Shown in pieces: positions 1 through 10,984 of a stretch of DNA of 64,000 bases. Below the pieces are notes generated by a model. The model ran no database searches, was not told the origin of the DNA, and was given only the letters and a program-made list of their open reading frames with translations. The stretch comes from Phoenix dactylifera (Eukaryota > Streptophyta > Magnoliopsida > Arecales > Arecaceae): assembly GCF_009389715.1 (NCBI RefSeq), contig NC_052397.1, positions 14,332,129-14,396,128 of the forward strand, in the 5' to 3' direction. Position 1 is the first letter of the stretch. Each line of letters begins with the position of its first letter. The translations under genes were made by a program, and so were the position numbers.

Positions 1-1549
1 TTTTTGCATGAGATCCTGTGTTGTTAAGAACTCTAGACAAAAGTATAGTTAGTTTTCTTCATTTTTTTTGATCTGCTGAAAATTGTATAATCAGTTGATT
101 CCCTGAATAGTAATTATCTCATACTTGAGATACACCGAACTATTTTATTTGGATCATTGAAAAGAAAAAGAAACATCTTACCTAGCTTAAGCCAGACCAA
201 AATTCAATATTAAATATTTAGACTGTAAGCTATATAACATGTTTCCTAGACGACCCTTTGAAACTCGCTTTAAGACAAGGATTAACCTAGATCTTTGGTG
301 TAGTCATCCCGAAACTTTACCATCAAGCTAAACTAATACCAACATTAAATTTTATGAACCGGTAAAATGGATTTCTAATTTCTTGATCCCATGACAAGCA
401 AACCAGAACAAACGAAGCAAGGAACTAGCAAAATATCCCACCGAACAATTTTAAGTCAGGCACAGAAATGCTTCCTCATTCTTATCACTCATTTTTGTTG
501 CATCTTTTATTGTCTTGTGATGCAAAACAAAACCCTAGGCCAAGAACCCAGCAGAGATGAGAACCAAGGTTCAAACTGAGAAAACATACTGAAAGGGCAG
601 AACAATTCTGCATAATATCATTTTTCCATTTTATAATTTTATATCTAATGTGTATAATTTCAGGGATACTTAGTCATATGGAGCAGGACCAAGGAATTCT
701 GAAAGTCATCGATTGAGATTTTCAAAAACCAACCAAAGCATAAGACTTGTTATTCACATGGAGGGAACTCTCATGGCTATTCATATTATAACTTTCATCT
801 TGCATAAGAATGAAATGAGATCAGACAATGATCTACAAATGTCTGTAACCTTTATTATCCTTTTCACAAACCGTCGCATTTATGTTGATACTGCAATTGT
901 TTGAATTTTTCAGAATCTGACAATGCCAGCATTGAATAGGGCGATGCCTGCAAGTGATACATTTTAGAAGTCAAACAGCATGCATGCAGGCACTACCTGA
1001 CGCCAACATCTAAATCAGCTTGAATTATGATTGCTGTATCAACAAATTGGCAACATATTTCAGCAATTAATCATAACTCACAAATTCGATTTATCTGGGT
1101 GACGCTAAAAAAAATGCTTATCCTTCAAATCTATACAATGATCTTTACAGAAACTTGGCCTCTCCTTGGGGCATTTTCCAAGCACCATGACATCACTATA
1201 TCACTAAGGAATTCACTTTTCTGAAAATTACTGCATGATCCTTCCTGGGATGCCAGAAATGCTTGCCATCACCACCAACCCAGTTAGCTGGGAGTTGAAA
1301 GGACTGTTGTGGGCTCCAGCTTCTTCCCACCACACTTTATGTCAACAGCTAAGAAATGGTAAGTAGAGCACCTTCATATGGAATGCTTTCATTTCACCCA
1401 ACAGTTGGGGGAACGCTCTGAATACATCATCTAACACATCTGACATCATTTTTGAGCTCAGACAGATGTTAGTTCTCTGGCACGCATGACGAAGCCGTCA
1501 GTTTCAGGATGATTTCTGTCCTACTAGAAAAAGCATATGCCTCAGTTTT
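1..1549. other. Gene-free left edge, including probable 3' UTR of the kinase gene
   Basis: AT-rich DNA with no open frame that resembles a known protein; the longest frames are about 60-65 codons and have no recognisable motif. The part nearest the kinase stop codon, roughly 1240-1549, is less AT-rich and is probably its 3' untranslated region, since transcription runs leftward. I see no RNA gene and no intact mobile element here. Confidence 0.5.
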
Positions 1550-4500
1550 CTACTTTCCTTGCTTCTTTCCTGCCCCTGTAAATTTGGCAAAAAAAAAAAA
1601 ATCAATATCCTTCCAAGAAAATAGCAAAATACATGCTGAGCAAAAAATTCTCGAGCAGAGCAAAACTCAAGGAGCTTAACAACTTATACAAAGAGATGCT
1701 ATGGAATCATCATATAGATGTAATATGATAGCATATGAGTATATATTGAATACCAGGAGTGAGTTTTCTACAATAACTTCATGCGGATTATGAGCCTTTT
1801 TTGACTACAGCCCTCTCAAGATTCATTTTCATTTTAATGGTTTGCTGTAACTTTCTTTAAGAATCAAGATGCTCTAGGTTAGACTAGCTTATATTTTAGT
1901 TGGGTAGAAAAACAGAGACATAAGAAAAAGAAGGGCAGTAAAGCAGACATGTGATAGATCAGGAGGATGTGATGGATCTGCAGTAAAACCCAAGGAGTAT
2001 AAACTATAAAAGAACTACCCAACATGATTAAGGGATCTTAGATTCAAATTAAAAGGGTTAAAGAAGAGAAATGAGAGGATTTGGATAACTAGTAAGAATG
2101 AATCCGGTCAAACTTTCCATGGTTGCTTAAATCCATCCCAATGGACTAGGGCTGGTTATTTATATCATGCTTCTTAATAGATACCTTTGCAATTACAAAA
2201 TGGATACATGTACGAAATGCTAAGTATAACTTCTCTTAACATAGGCTTTCCAAGTTACCTCTTAGGGACCACTAAGGCCGGTTTTAATCTTATGTTTCTT
2301 TATATATCACATGTTTGAAATAACCAAAAGAATAAATGTATGAAATGCTAACCATAAGTCCTAGAATGGGATTTCCAAGTTACCTCTAAGTAACCATGAT
2401 TTACGAACTACCCGGCGGATGTGGCGTTCATGCTTCTCCAAAAGTTCATCAACCTTATGTGATTGAGACAACAAAGGCCCCGAAAACTCAACTCTGTCGG
2501 CTTGATTCTGATAGCCCTAAGAAATTTCAAATAAAAAGTTAATTGACCAACTGAGTTGACAGAGTATTTAAAAATAAACTGCTAGAGTAACTGCAGCATT
2601 ACCAAGTTGCTATAATTTGATGACACTTCTGACAGATCTTGCAAATGGAACATGTCGGAGGAATCAAATGAGTCTGGTCGTTCTAACTGTGCCCACTTCT
2701 TCAAAATTGCTTGCTTTGCTAATGCATATGGCTCATGTCCTTTGGAATCAGAACAAGCCACATAACCATTTCCATTTGCTTGTCCTTTCAAGTCATCGCT
2801 GTTTTTGATTTGCAGGTTATTAGATGGATCGACTGCACCAGAAAGATGGCTTCTTGAGTTAGATCTACAGTGAGATCTAACATGCGCATGGCCTTCTTTC
2901 TGGTTTTTTGCCCATGCAAAGCCAGGGTAAGCAGAAATGTGCAAGGGCCCTGAGAAAGAATATTCCTCCTGGGGGTTGTTCTTTACATGCAGCCTTTCAT
3001 TTGGAGGATTCATTGCTGCCATTGGATGCAGATCTACGAAAAATCTAGTGTCACCATTTATTCTAGGAAGGTCTTGTTCTAAATTGTTTTTATTGACTCC
3101 ATGAGGATTGATCTGTGATTCCTGGAAAAGAAAAGTTCTCTTAATTAACTTGTGCCTGAGAATTTTTTTCCAACTACTCAAACCTGTTAGTCGGGGAGAA
3201 AAAGAAACATACCTCTGGGTGATCTGCTACTTTACTTAGCGTACTTGGTTCTTGTAGAAGTCTCTGTGTTCTTGGCAGTCTTCTTGTTGCTTTTACTCCA
3301 TGCCCTCTACTGACGACCCTTGTCCTGAAGTGGTATAAAAGAACTGATCAAATGGCTGCTGAAAAGAAGTGCTGTTATACACCAAGGGAGACAGAAGAAG
3401 TTACTGAAATAACGCCTTATAACCAAGATCAAGCTTTGAGAACATGAAAGGCCTTAAGAATCTTTTTGTTGAGTAACTAAAACAAGTTTCCGATTTTATT
3501 TAGCTTCTGGAACACTTGCATTTTTCACATAGGAGAAAGGGAGATCTTTCTACCATAATCCTAACATAAAATGATAGAGGTCTTTTTCCCTCAGAAGGTT
3601 ATTGGATAGGTCTATAAATGATGTATGGTTTTAACTTCTTCATGTCACTGTAAATGATTCTTCAGAAGGTCATATAGGCAAACATAAGCCTTAAAGTCAC
3701 AACAGCAGTATGTAAATTATAGCCGATTTCCTTGGATAATGTACATGAATTGTGAAAAAAACTCACAGTTTTCCATTTGAAAATAATTCTCAATCAGAAT
3801 ATCGTAGTTCATATACATAAATGATTAAAACTCACCTGCGTAGCTCCTCGCGACATTTTGCATCAATCTCCTTGGTAGGTGGGTATTTTGGCAAGCTTGA
3901 CGGTTCACATGCATAGGGCATTGTTGTGAAATACTGCACAAGAACACAGTGAAACAACAAATGGTAAGTACAACCACAACATAGCAGAACAGACCTCAAC
4001 AGTTTTAGTCTGGAAGAAATCATAAATAAAAGATCAGGTGAAATAGGCTAATATAGGTGGCTCCATGCATCAATATTTAATTTGATGCATTGTGCCTTTT
4101 CACATATAAAAACAGCAAAAGAGAAGAAATTTGATCTTAAATATATCAAACACATCACTTAGCATTGAAAAACATTTCATGTCTGCCTTGCTTTTGAAGG
4201 CCAAAATACTTATCCTGGCCCATTCTATACTTAGCTTGTGGAATTCTGCAACTTGTTATCCTTCTTTTCCTGTGTCTCTGTGCAATAAGTACTCCCATTT
4301 CTGATAAAGCAAAGAGCTGAATCTCCTGGACATCGTAGTCTCTTGAGATTCTATATATGAAGAGAAAATTTTCACTTGGTTGTAAGCTTGTGCTACATAT
4401 AAAGTGCCATAAAGGTTGCACATGATTTTCTAACCAAAAGTCAGTGGAGGGCCTGAAGCTATGGAATGTTGTAACATCCTTGAACTTTTATGTTTGTTTA

Positions 4501-7500
4501 GAAACAGTCTGGATGTGCTCAAGATGGTTGAGGCCACAAATGCAGTTATGTCACTTTATCTATGCCCCAATTATGAAGTACAAAAGGGTAGATTAATTAA
4601 TACTACCATTGTGACCTTTTCAATGTTCTTTATACTATCTTTAGACATGTTATAATTGAATGGAATAGTGACATTGAATCAGAATACATCAGTCAAAAGA
4701 TCCACGAGTTCTCTATGCTACCATCACTCCTGTAGTTTTGGCATATCATATTTTGGTTTTTCAGACGTCTCTATTATGAACAACTAGAAGCAGCTATGCT
4801 CTTGGACATGTAAAAGTATGATGATACATATTAGATGAAAAGAATGTTCATCCTTTATGTTGGATAAAACAACCATGAGAGAGTAGTTTGTATGAATTTC
4901 TTCTCATCTTTCAGAGGATTTGAAGAACCGATCCATTTCAATCTGCTATCTTGGAAATTTAGGTGAGTGAATATCATATGCAGACAATCAAAAAAACATT
5001 CTGCACAAGATGTGGAAGCCTATACTAATCAATGGGGTGTCTCAAAGTTACTCTAGTAATGTTTTTTTTTACTTTTAAATGCATAACCATCTGAGCTTTG
5101 ACATGGAGCCCTAGTTTTAAAGTTCATAGATTATATCATATTTTTTTTGTTTTCTTTTTTGACTTACACAAAATGGGAAAAAAAGATTGTCAAGAAACAA
5201 TTTATCACAAGAGCAACCCACTCATGTTAAGCAAATTCACCACTCCCCCAAAAGAAAAGAAAACATTAAAAAAAAGATAGAAAATGAGTGTAAAGGCTAA
5301 GCATCAAACAAAGGATTTTATGTAAAGCAAGTCTATGTGATGCTTACCTCAGAAGCAAGAGCAGTTGAGGCAGTGCCACGCTTATAAGGTTCAACTGACA
5401 GAAAAACTTCTAACAAATGAACAACACTTGCTGGTAAACCTTTGCATGCCTCCTGGAGGCAACTCTCGTAGGGATGATGGGGTTTAAAAATTGTTGCATG
5501 AGGCAACTTGGACTTCTTCCAATACTCATCTGAAGGGGAACCACAAAGCTTAAAAATTTTGTGCAACTGTTCAACCTAAAATGGAGAAAAAAATTTTAAA
5601 TCTTAGATCACAATAACGAAGTTACAAATAACCTTAGTTTCATTGCAGAAGAAGGATCCTTTTCATAGAATTCAAAAAGGGCAGATAAGCAATCATAACT
5701 AAGAGCATCATTGCTTTAAATGATGCATAAATGTGCAAGAGTTAGAGGTTGATGCAGATCTCATGCCATTTTTAAGTTCCACTATGGTACTAAATTTTGT
5801 GATAATATTGAATCTTCATCCCTAATACCTTTTCCTCCTAAAGTTTATTTACAAGTCATATTTGTCAAATGAGAAACATACACACAGTGAGTCATGCAAT
5901 TTTCTTCTCCTTGAGAGGAGAGGCTATATGCTTCTCTCAACTCTATCCAAATCAAAGATCCACACCATTGATAATGATTTATATAGCTAAAAATGACTAA
6001 AACTCAAAAATCATGTGTGTTGGTGGTCTCTAACTTTGCATTATGTGGATATAAAAATGGATGGTTTCCATTGTGCTAGAATGCTAAAATACAGGATAAA
6101 GCATTTAAATTGAAAATCCACCTTATTGATCATTTAACAAGAAGACTACAATTAGATGGTTCTAAAGCATATCAAATGTGAAGTTGGCCTTAGTCTTTGG
6201 GGCCAAAGCTTCCATTAGCACACTCTACTCGCATTGAGATTGCAATACCTATCACTTCGAGCTCCGAAGCTGTAAATACGGCAACTTTTGATACTATAAG
6301 TTTTGAGGTTCTGTATGTCGCATTAGTTGAAATATCTAGGCCACCTCAAGGAAAGTATGGCAGTAAAAAGCTATCACTTCCGAGGACTTCCTAAATATAG
6401 TAGGAACTATTTAGGAACTATATTTGTTTATGATTTCTTCTCTTTTTGTAGCATTTTGTACATTGTTCTACAATATTTTTTTCTCTTAAACCATGATGAT
6501 TAATAAGAGAAGCTGCTTCATCCAAGTTGCCAATTCTGTTATATCCTATTGTTTTTTCATCTTCATTGCCATGAATATTACATTTTCCCCCCATGGTCTG
6601 CAACAGTAACAAGAAATGAATGAACAGTAAAAAGAAATAAAGTAGTGATGTTCTCAGATAATGGACTAGGATTAAATGAAAGGGAACCAGAAACTTTAAG
6701 CTGATTACCTCAGTCTTTCCCTGCAAGATAGGCTTCCCGAGAAAAAGTTCAGCAAATACACAACCAACACTCCACAAATCAACAGTTACTTCATAGTCGG
6801 TTGAACCCAGCAGAAGTTCAGGTGGTCGATACCATAGAGTCACAACACGGCTGGTTAGTGGTTGCTTATGTCCAGGTCTGCAGAAGTTTGCCAGACCAAA
6901 ATCAGCCATTTTCAGAATTCCTTCGTTACTAACTAGAAGATTGGCGCACTTGATGTCACGATGAATGACACCACGTGAATGGCAATGTTCAAGCCCAGAG
7001 AGTAACTGGTGCATGTAGCACTTGATCTACAAAATTAAATAAAGGAAAAATGAAGAGAAAAACAATATACTGCTCAGTAACGGCTCTAATTATCAAAACA
7101 AAATCCTTGTTTTAGTAGCAAAAGAAGACATGTCGATTTAGGCAGATACTCAACTATACATATTTAATCAACATGGACAAACCTGTGGTTCACTTAATTT
7201 GACCTCTGGAGAAGAACACAGTCCTGAAAGATCATGGTCCATATATTCAAATACAAGATATAAACTACATGACATCCGTGAAGTAATCAATCCCTCCAAT
7301 TTGACAACATTTGGATGGTCAAGCCTGCGAAGTATGAGAATTTCCCTTGCCATAAACCTAACACTCTCTGGCTCAAAATTGTCAAACCGCACCTTCTTCA
7401 AGGCAACAATCTTTCCCGTGTCAAGATCGCGTGCTCTAAATACGCTGCTATAGGTACCTTGCCCAATCTTCATATGCAGTAGACATTTAACAAAACTAGT

Positions 7501-8347
7501 CAGCAAATAAACAATGTAAAGAAGCAAAGTAAAATATCTTGATGAAGTAGCTGCTAGAGTTAGCCACAAGCAAAACCTACAGCGATCCCATACAAGAACA
7601 ACAAAATCATGGACATGCGCAAAAAACAACCTCTCAGGGTATGTATCATATATCCCCACTCTATTTTAACAACAGTTACGGGAAAAAGATGGTATTGATA
7701 TGTGATCAAGGTCAAATAATTTAAGTGTCCGAGGTGCACTTTCTTTTAAATTTTAACTCACCATCCACGCACATCAATATTTTCCAAAATAATACCACCA
7801 ATAGATCAATACCAGAGTAAAAGGCCACATTTTTTGGAATGGATTACTTCAAATACGTCACAAGCAAAAATAAATCTCTCTATCATAATGCTCATATTAG
7901 ATTTGAATTTATCAATGACGTGAATTTTTTTTCTTCAACAACAAAAAAACGTCATGCAAAGGGTTAAAATGATCTCCTCATTACCTTCTCCAATTTCTCA
8001 AAGGAGTCAGAATGGCGCGGCACCCACCCCTGAATGGCCTCCCCGGCGACGGCGCTGAGCCAAGCCGGCCATCCGGCGGCGACCTGCTCCCCTTGAACAC
8101 TCTTGGGGAGACTCCCCAGCCGAAAGATCCGCGAGTCGGTGCTCTTCCCGCTCACCTTCCCAAAGTCTCCGGGCTCCCGTCGATCCCCTTCCTCCTCCTT
8201 CTCCAAACGCTCCTCCTCGGCCCGGTGCCGCCGGGAGGAGGAAAAAGCCGAGGCCGCCCCCGATCCCTGCCGGCGGTCCCTCAGGACGCCCGACGAGTCC
8301 ACCGCCGGGGTAACGGAGACCGCCTTCTTCGACACGACGCAGCCCAT
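1550..8347 (-). CDS. CDK-like Ser/Thr protein kinase, At1g54610/IBS1 class, nine exons
   Basis: A protein kinase of the plant CDK-related class typified by At1g54610 and IBS1. Exons, read on the minus strand: 8347-7985, 7467-7183, 7026-6709, 5575-5348, 3933-3836, 3324-3213, 3121-2603, 2516-2384 and 1575-1550. All borders are GT-AG, phases close, and the product is 693 residues. The protein starts MGCVVSKK, an N-myristoylation and palmitoylation type start, so membrane attachment is likely. A low-complexity N-terminus precedes the kinase domain. The glycine loop IGQGTYSSV starts at about residue 122, with the ATP lysine in VALKK near 145 and the helix-C glutamate in MAREI near 163. HRDIKCAN has its catalytic Asp near 240, DFG is near 258, and TRVVTLWYRPPELLLG is the CDK-like activation segment. 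A polar C-terminal tail follows. All catalytic residues are present, so it should be active. It lacks a PSTAIRE helix, as this class does. The final 26-nt coding exon is inferred from its fit to the family's basic C-terminus. Without it, exon 8 would read to a nearby stop. Confidence 0.88.
2150..2400 (-). repeat. Two-unit tandem duplication (~125 bp) overlapping exon 8 and its splice donor
   Basis: Two imperfect copies, about 2150-2275 and 2275-2400, lie head to tail. Both contain CCAAGTTACCTC, which on the gene strand is the splice donor AGAG|GTAACTTGG. The donor used in the gene model is at 2384/2383; its duplicate is at 2259/2258, exactly 125 bp further into the intron. The duplication therefore copied the end of exon 8 into intron 8. 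Confidence 0.6.
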
Positions 8348-8800
8348 CACCGCCGGGGCACACGCCGGAGCGCTGGCGACCAAGAACGGCTGAGATCACG
8401 AGAATGGGCGCCGGATCGCGCCGGAAAACGGGGGAATCCTCAAGAAAACGGGAGATCTCGACGGGGGAATGGGAGGCGAAGGGGAGAGGACGGCAAGGAG
8501 CGGAGGAGAGGAGGGAGAGGAGATGGGGGAGCGCTGCGAGACCCACCAAAATATGGCAAAAGTAGGATCTCTATCGCTTTTTTCGCCCTCTCTATCCTTG
8601 CGAGATTAGCGGGGGAGGAGAGAGAGCAGAAAAAAGGTGGGATTTTTATTCTCACTCTGCGGCGAGCGACGCCGAAATCAACGCGGGAATGGGGGGATTT
8701 TTCCGTGTGCTCGCCGTTGGCTATGTACCATACGAATAATGGGAATAGAGAGAGAGAAAAGAAGGGGGTGGTTCTGAAATATGTAGCCGTTGGAGATCTG
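8348..8800 (-). promoter_or_regulatory. GC-rich 5' leader and proximal promoter region of the kinase gene
   Basis: The stretch upstream of the kinase ATG stays GC-rich for about 250 bp. It then shows purine runs on the plus strand, which read as CT-rich tracts on the gene strand and are common in plant 5' UTRs and core promoters. I could not fix a TATA box or start site. Long open frames in this stretch on both strands are by-products of its GC content. Confidence 0.35.
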
Positions 8801-9753
8801 AAATGGAAAATTTGCAATTTGGATTGCATGGGTTTTTGTTTTACTTTTCTAACTCATTGTATCTTTTAATTATTAGGCTGGGAGAAAAAAAAAAAAAAAA
8901 GGTAAGGTCTAAAAATAATAATAATAATAATGCAACAAAACTTCTCGACGTAACTTATGTTTGTATTATTTTAGTACTGATTCTATGCTAGATTTGGTTT
9001 CATCTTCTGCTCGAAATGATGATTGATCTTCTTTCGCCATGTCGACTATTAGATTGCATCCCACGTAAATCCCAGCACAATTCGGGCTCTTTTATTCACT
9101 CATCTACATAGATCTCAAAATGATAGTTATGAGATCCAACAATTGATTTGCACAAAAGAAAAGGAATCCTTTTTTCCATGCGAAAGATGCAAACCCTGTT
9201 ATAGTATTGATAGAAATTGCATTCCAGACAGAATGCATTCAATTATGAAGATATAATAAATATGATTAAATGAATCTAATGCTGGATAAGAGGTAAAACA
9301 TGTTTCCATTTTTGTTTGTCTTAGATTGATTAAACTTGTCTCATTTATAGGTTAAGCTTTTAGCATCAAATTTAAGCCCCAAATTGATTCGATACCAAGC
9401 TTCCCCAAACTTCCGTGTTAAATGAATAGGCCAGGCTCAAATTTTTTAATTGAGGATTGGCTTGTGAACAAGTTTGGACTCGGAATATTTGCTGGGTCAC
9501 AAGAGTGGATAGGCTTATGAGCCAAGAATTTTTACCACCTACGTGGTTTAAATAAATCCTAACAACTAATAAGGCAATGCTTGGCAGCCTGGCCAGCACG
9601 CAAGCTGTAGTTGTTGACAAAAGATCAAGTGGCAAATAAAAGGAAATGGCGACCAAGGCGCAGGCAAGAGAAGGCTAGGTCAAAGTGAGAAGAAGAGGTC
9701 CTATTATTTATTATCTGGGGAAGAAAGATTTGAGGAAAGAGGGAGGGAAAGAG

Positions 9754-9869
9754 GGTTGAAACAAGACCTGGTTGAGCCAAGATTTCCTTTCCATACAGCT
9801 GACACCACTGAGCATGGGACCCACAAAATTGGAAAGGAAATCTTGGCTCAGCCAGGTCTTGTTTCAACC
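9754..9869. other. Long near-perfect hairpin (39-bp arms, 38-nt loop)
   Basis: The arm at 9754-9792 is the reverse complement of 9831-9869 over 39 positions with a single difference, T9772 facing G9851. In a plus-strand transcript that is a G-U wobble, so the stem would be unbroken. The loop is 38 nt. The ends are not flanked by a target-site duplication I can see, and the pairing stops sharply at both outer ends. The size suits a young plant miRNA or siRNA foldback, or a small inverted duplication. Neither strand of the stem matches a miRNA I can name. Confidence 0.7.
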
Positions 9870-10563
9870 ATTGGGACCCACAAGAGCCACATGACTGTTG
9901 GTGGACCTGCCACAAAATCTTGGGTGGATTGAGTTGAAATCCAGCCCACAAATGATGGTGATTGCTGCTTTTTTAAGAGCATCATCAAGCTTTAGCTGTC
10001 CTAAAAGTTTCATTGCACTTATTGGATTTGGATTAATGGGTTGTCGGACTCAGGATTAACAAGAGGATGCACTTTGTGGTTTGAATTCTTCTTAAGAATA
10101 TGAGAACATAAAAGTTTTTTTGGCTAATTAGCTAGTGAGTGCCTTCACCACTTGTGTTGTGCTTCTGTTGAAATCAAGTTGATTAAAGTTGGTCATGACC
10201 AAAAAGGGGGAGTCAAGATTAGGTGAGATATTTTTCTTTAAGCTTAGGTGCCAGGAGAATATCAAGTTAGTTTATTGAATGATACTTTTCAATTGCATAT
10301 ATTTTAAACTGCCTGTGAATGGTCACTTGTGTTCTTGAATAAATAAGAGAATTTTGTGCATGCACACGTGCACACGCGCACAAGCAAAAGGGAGGAGGAT
10401 GGATGCTTGCGTGGCCGCACGTGCATACACAAATAGAGGCTATATAAAGTCTGATAAGCACTGGAAACATCATTCCCACCACATGATTCTCTGAGTACAA
10501 GAGAATCTCAAAGCCCACCAAATATTGCAGTTCGTATTGTATAATGTATTTGACTTACTCCAA

Positions 10564-10984
10564 GAGCTCGTTTGGTTCGCGGAAAAAGAAGAAAAAATGT
10601 GGTCAACAGAAAAGTAATAAAATGCTTCTTATTTGATTGGAGTTTTCAAAGGACGGAAAAGTTGTATTTCCATGAAAATATGATTCCCACGTTGGGAAAG
10701 TCTTTCCCATGAAAAACATGGTAACTTTCCTATGAGCCAGAAATCACTCCATTTTTATTTTTTTTCCAAAAAAGCCCTTCAGGATTAAAGAGATATTAAA
10801 GACCTAATTTTTATTAAGAGTATAATATAAATTACACATAACTTTTCTAGAAAAGTGGATGGTCAACCAATTATAAGCACTCTGCAAATATGTCACTTTC
10901 TCAGGCATCCTCTTTCCAAAAATCTGCTTTACAGGAATCATATTTCTAGAAGAAAAAATGCTTCCCGCGAACCAAACGAGCCCC
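10564..10984. mobile_element. MITE-like element with terminal inverted repeats
   Basis: The left end GAGCTCGTTTGGTTCGCGG is mirrored at the right end by CCGCGAACCAAACGAGCCCC. This gives a core terminal inverted repeat of about 19 bp with looser similarity further in. The interior of about 420 bp is non-coding. The GCTCGTTTGGTT-type terminus is common in plant MITEs. I could not identify a clean target-site duplication, so the superfamily is left open. Confidence 0.6.

Noticed and set aside
4155..4421. 88-codon minus-strand frame inside a kinase intron
   Set aside because: No family similarity that I recognise, and it is flanked by intronic sequence. It could be old element debris but cannot be supported.
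6418..6708. Extension of the kinase frame beyond exon 3
   Set aside because: The frame stays open past the GT donor at 6708, but the extra residues do not resemble a kinase, and the expected continuation (VEQLHKIFKLCG) begins exactly at an AG acceptor at 5575.
8012..8869. 285-codon plus-strand open frame
   Set aside because: It lies antisense to the kinase first exon and leader, has the composition of GC-rich out-of-frame DNA (Arg/Gly/Pro-rich), and resembles no family.
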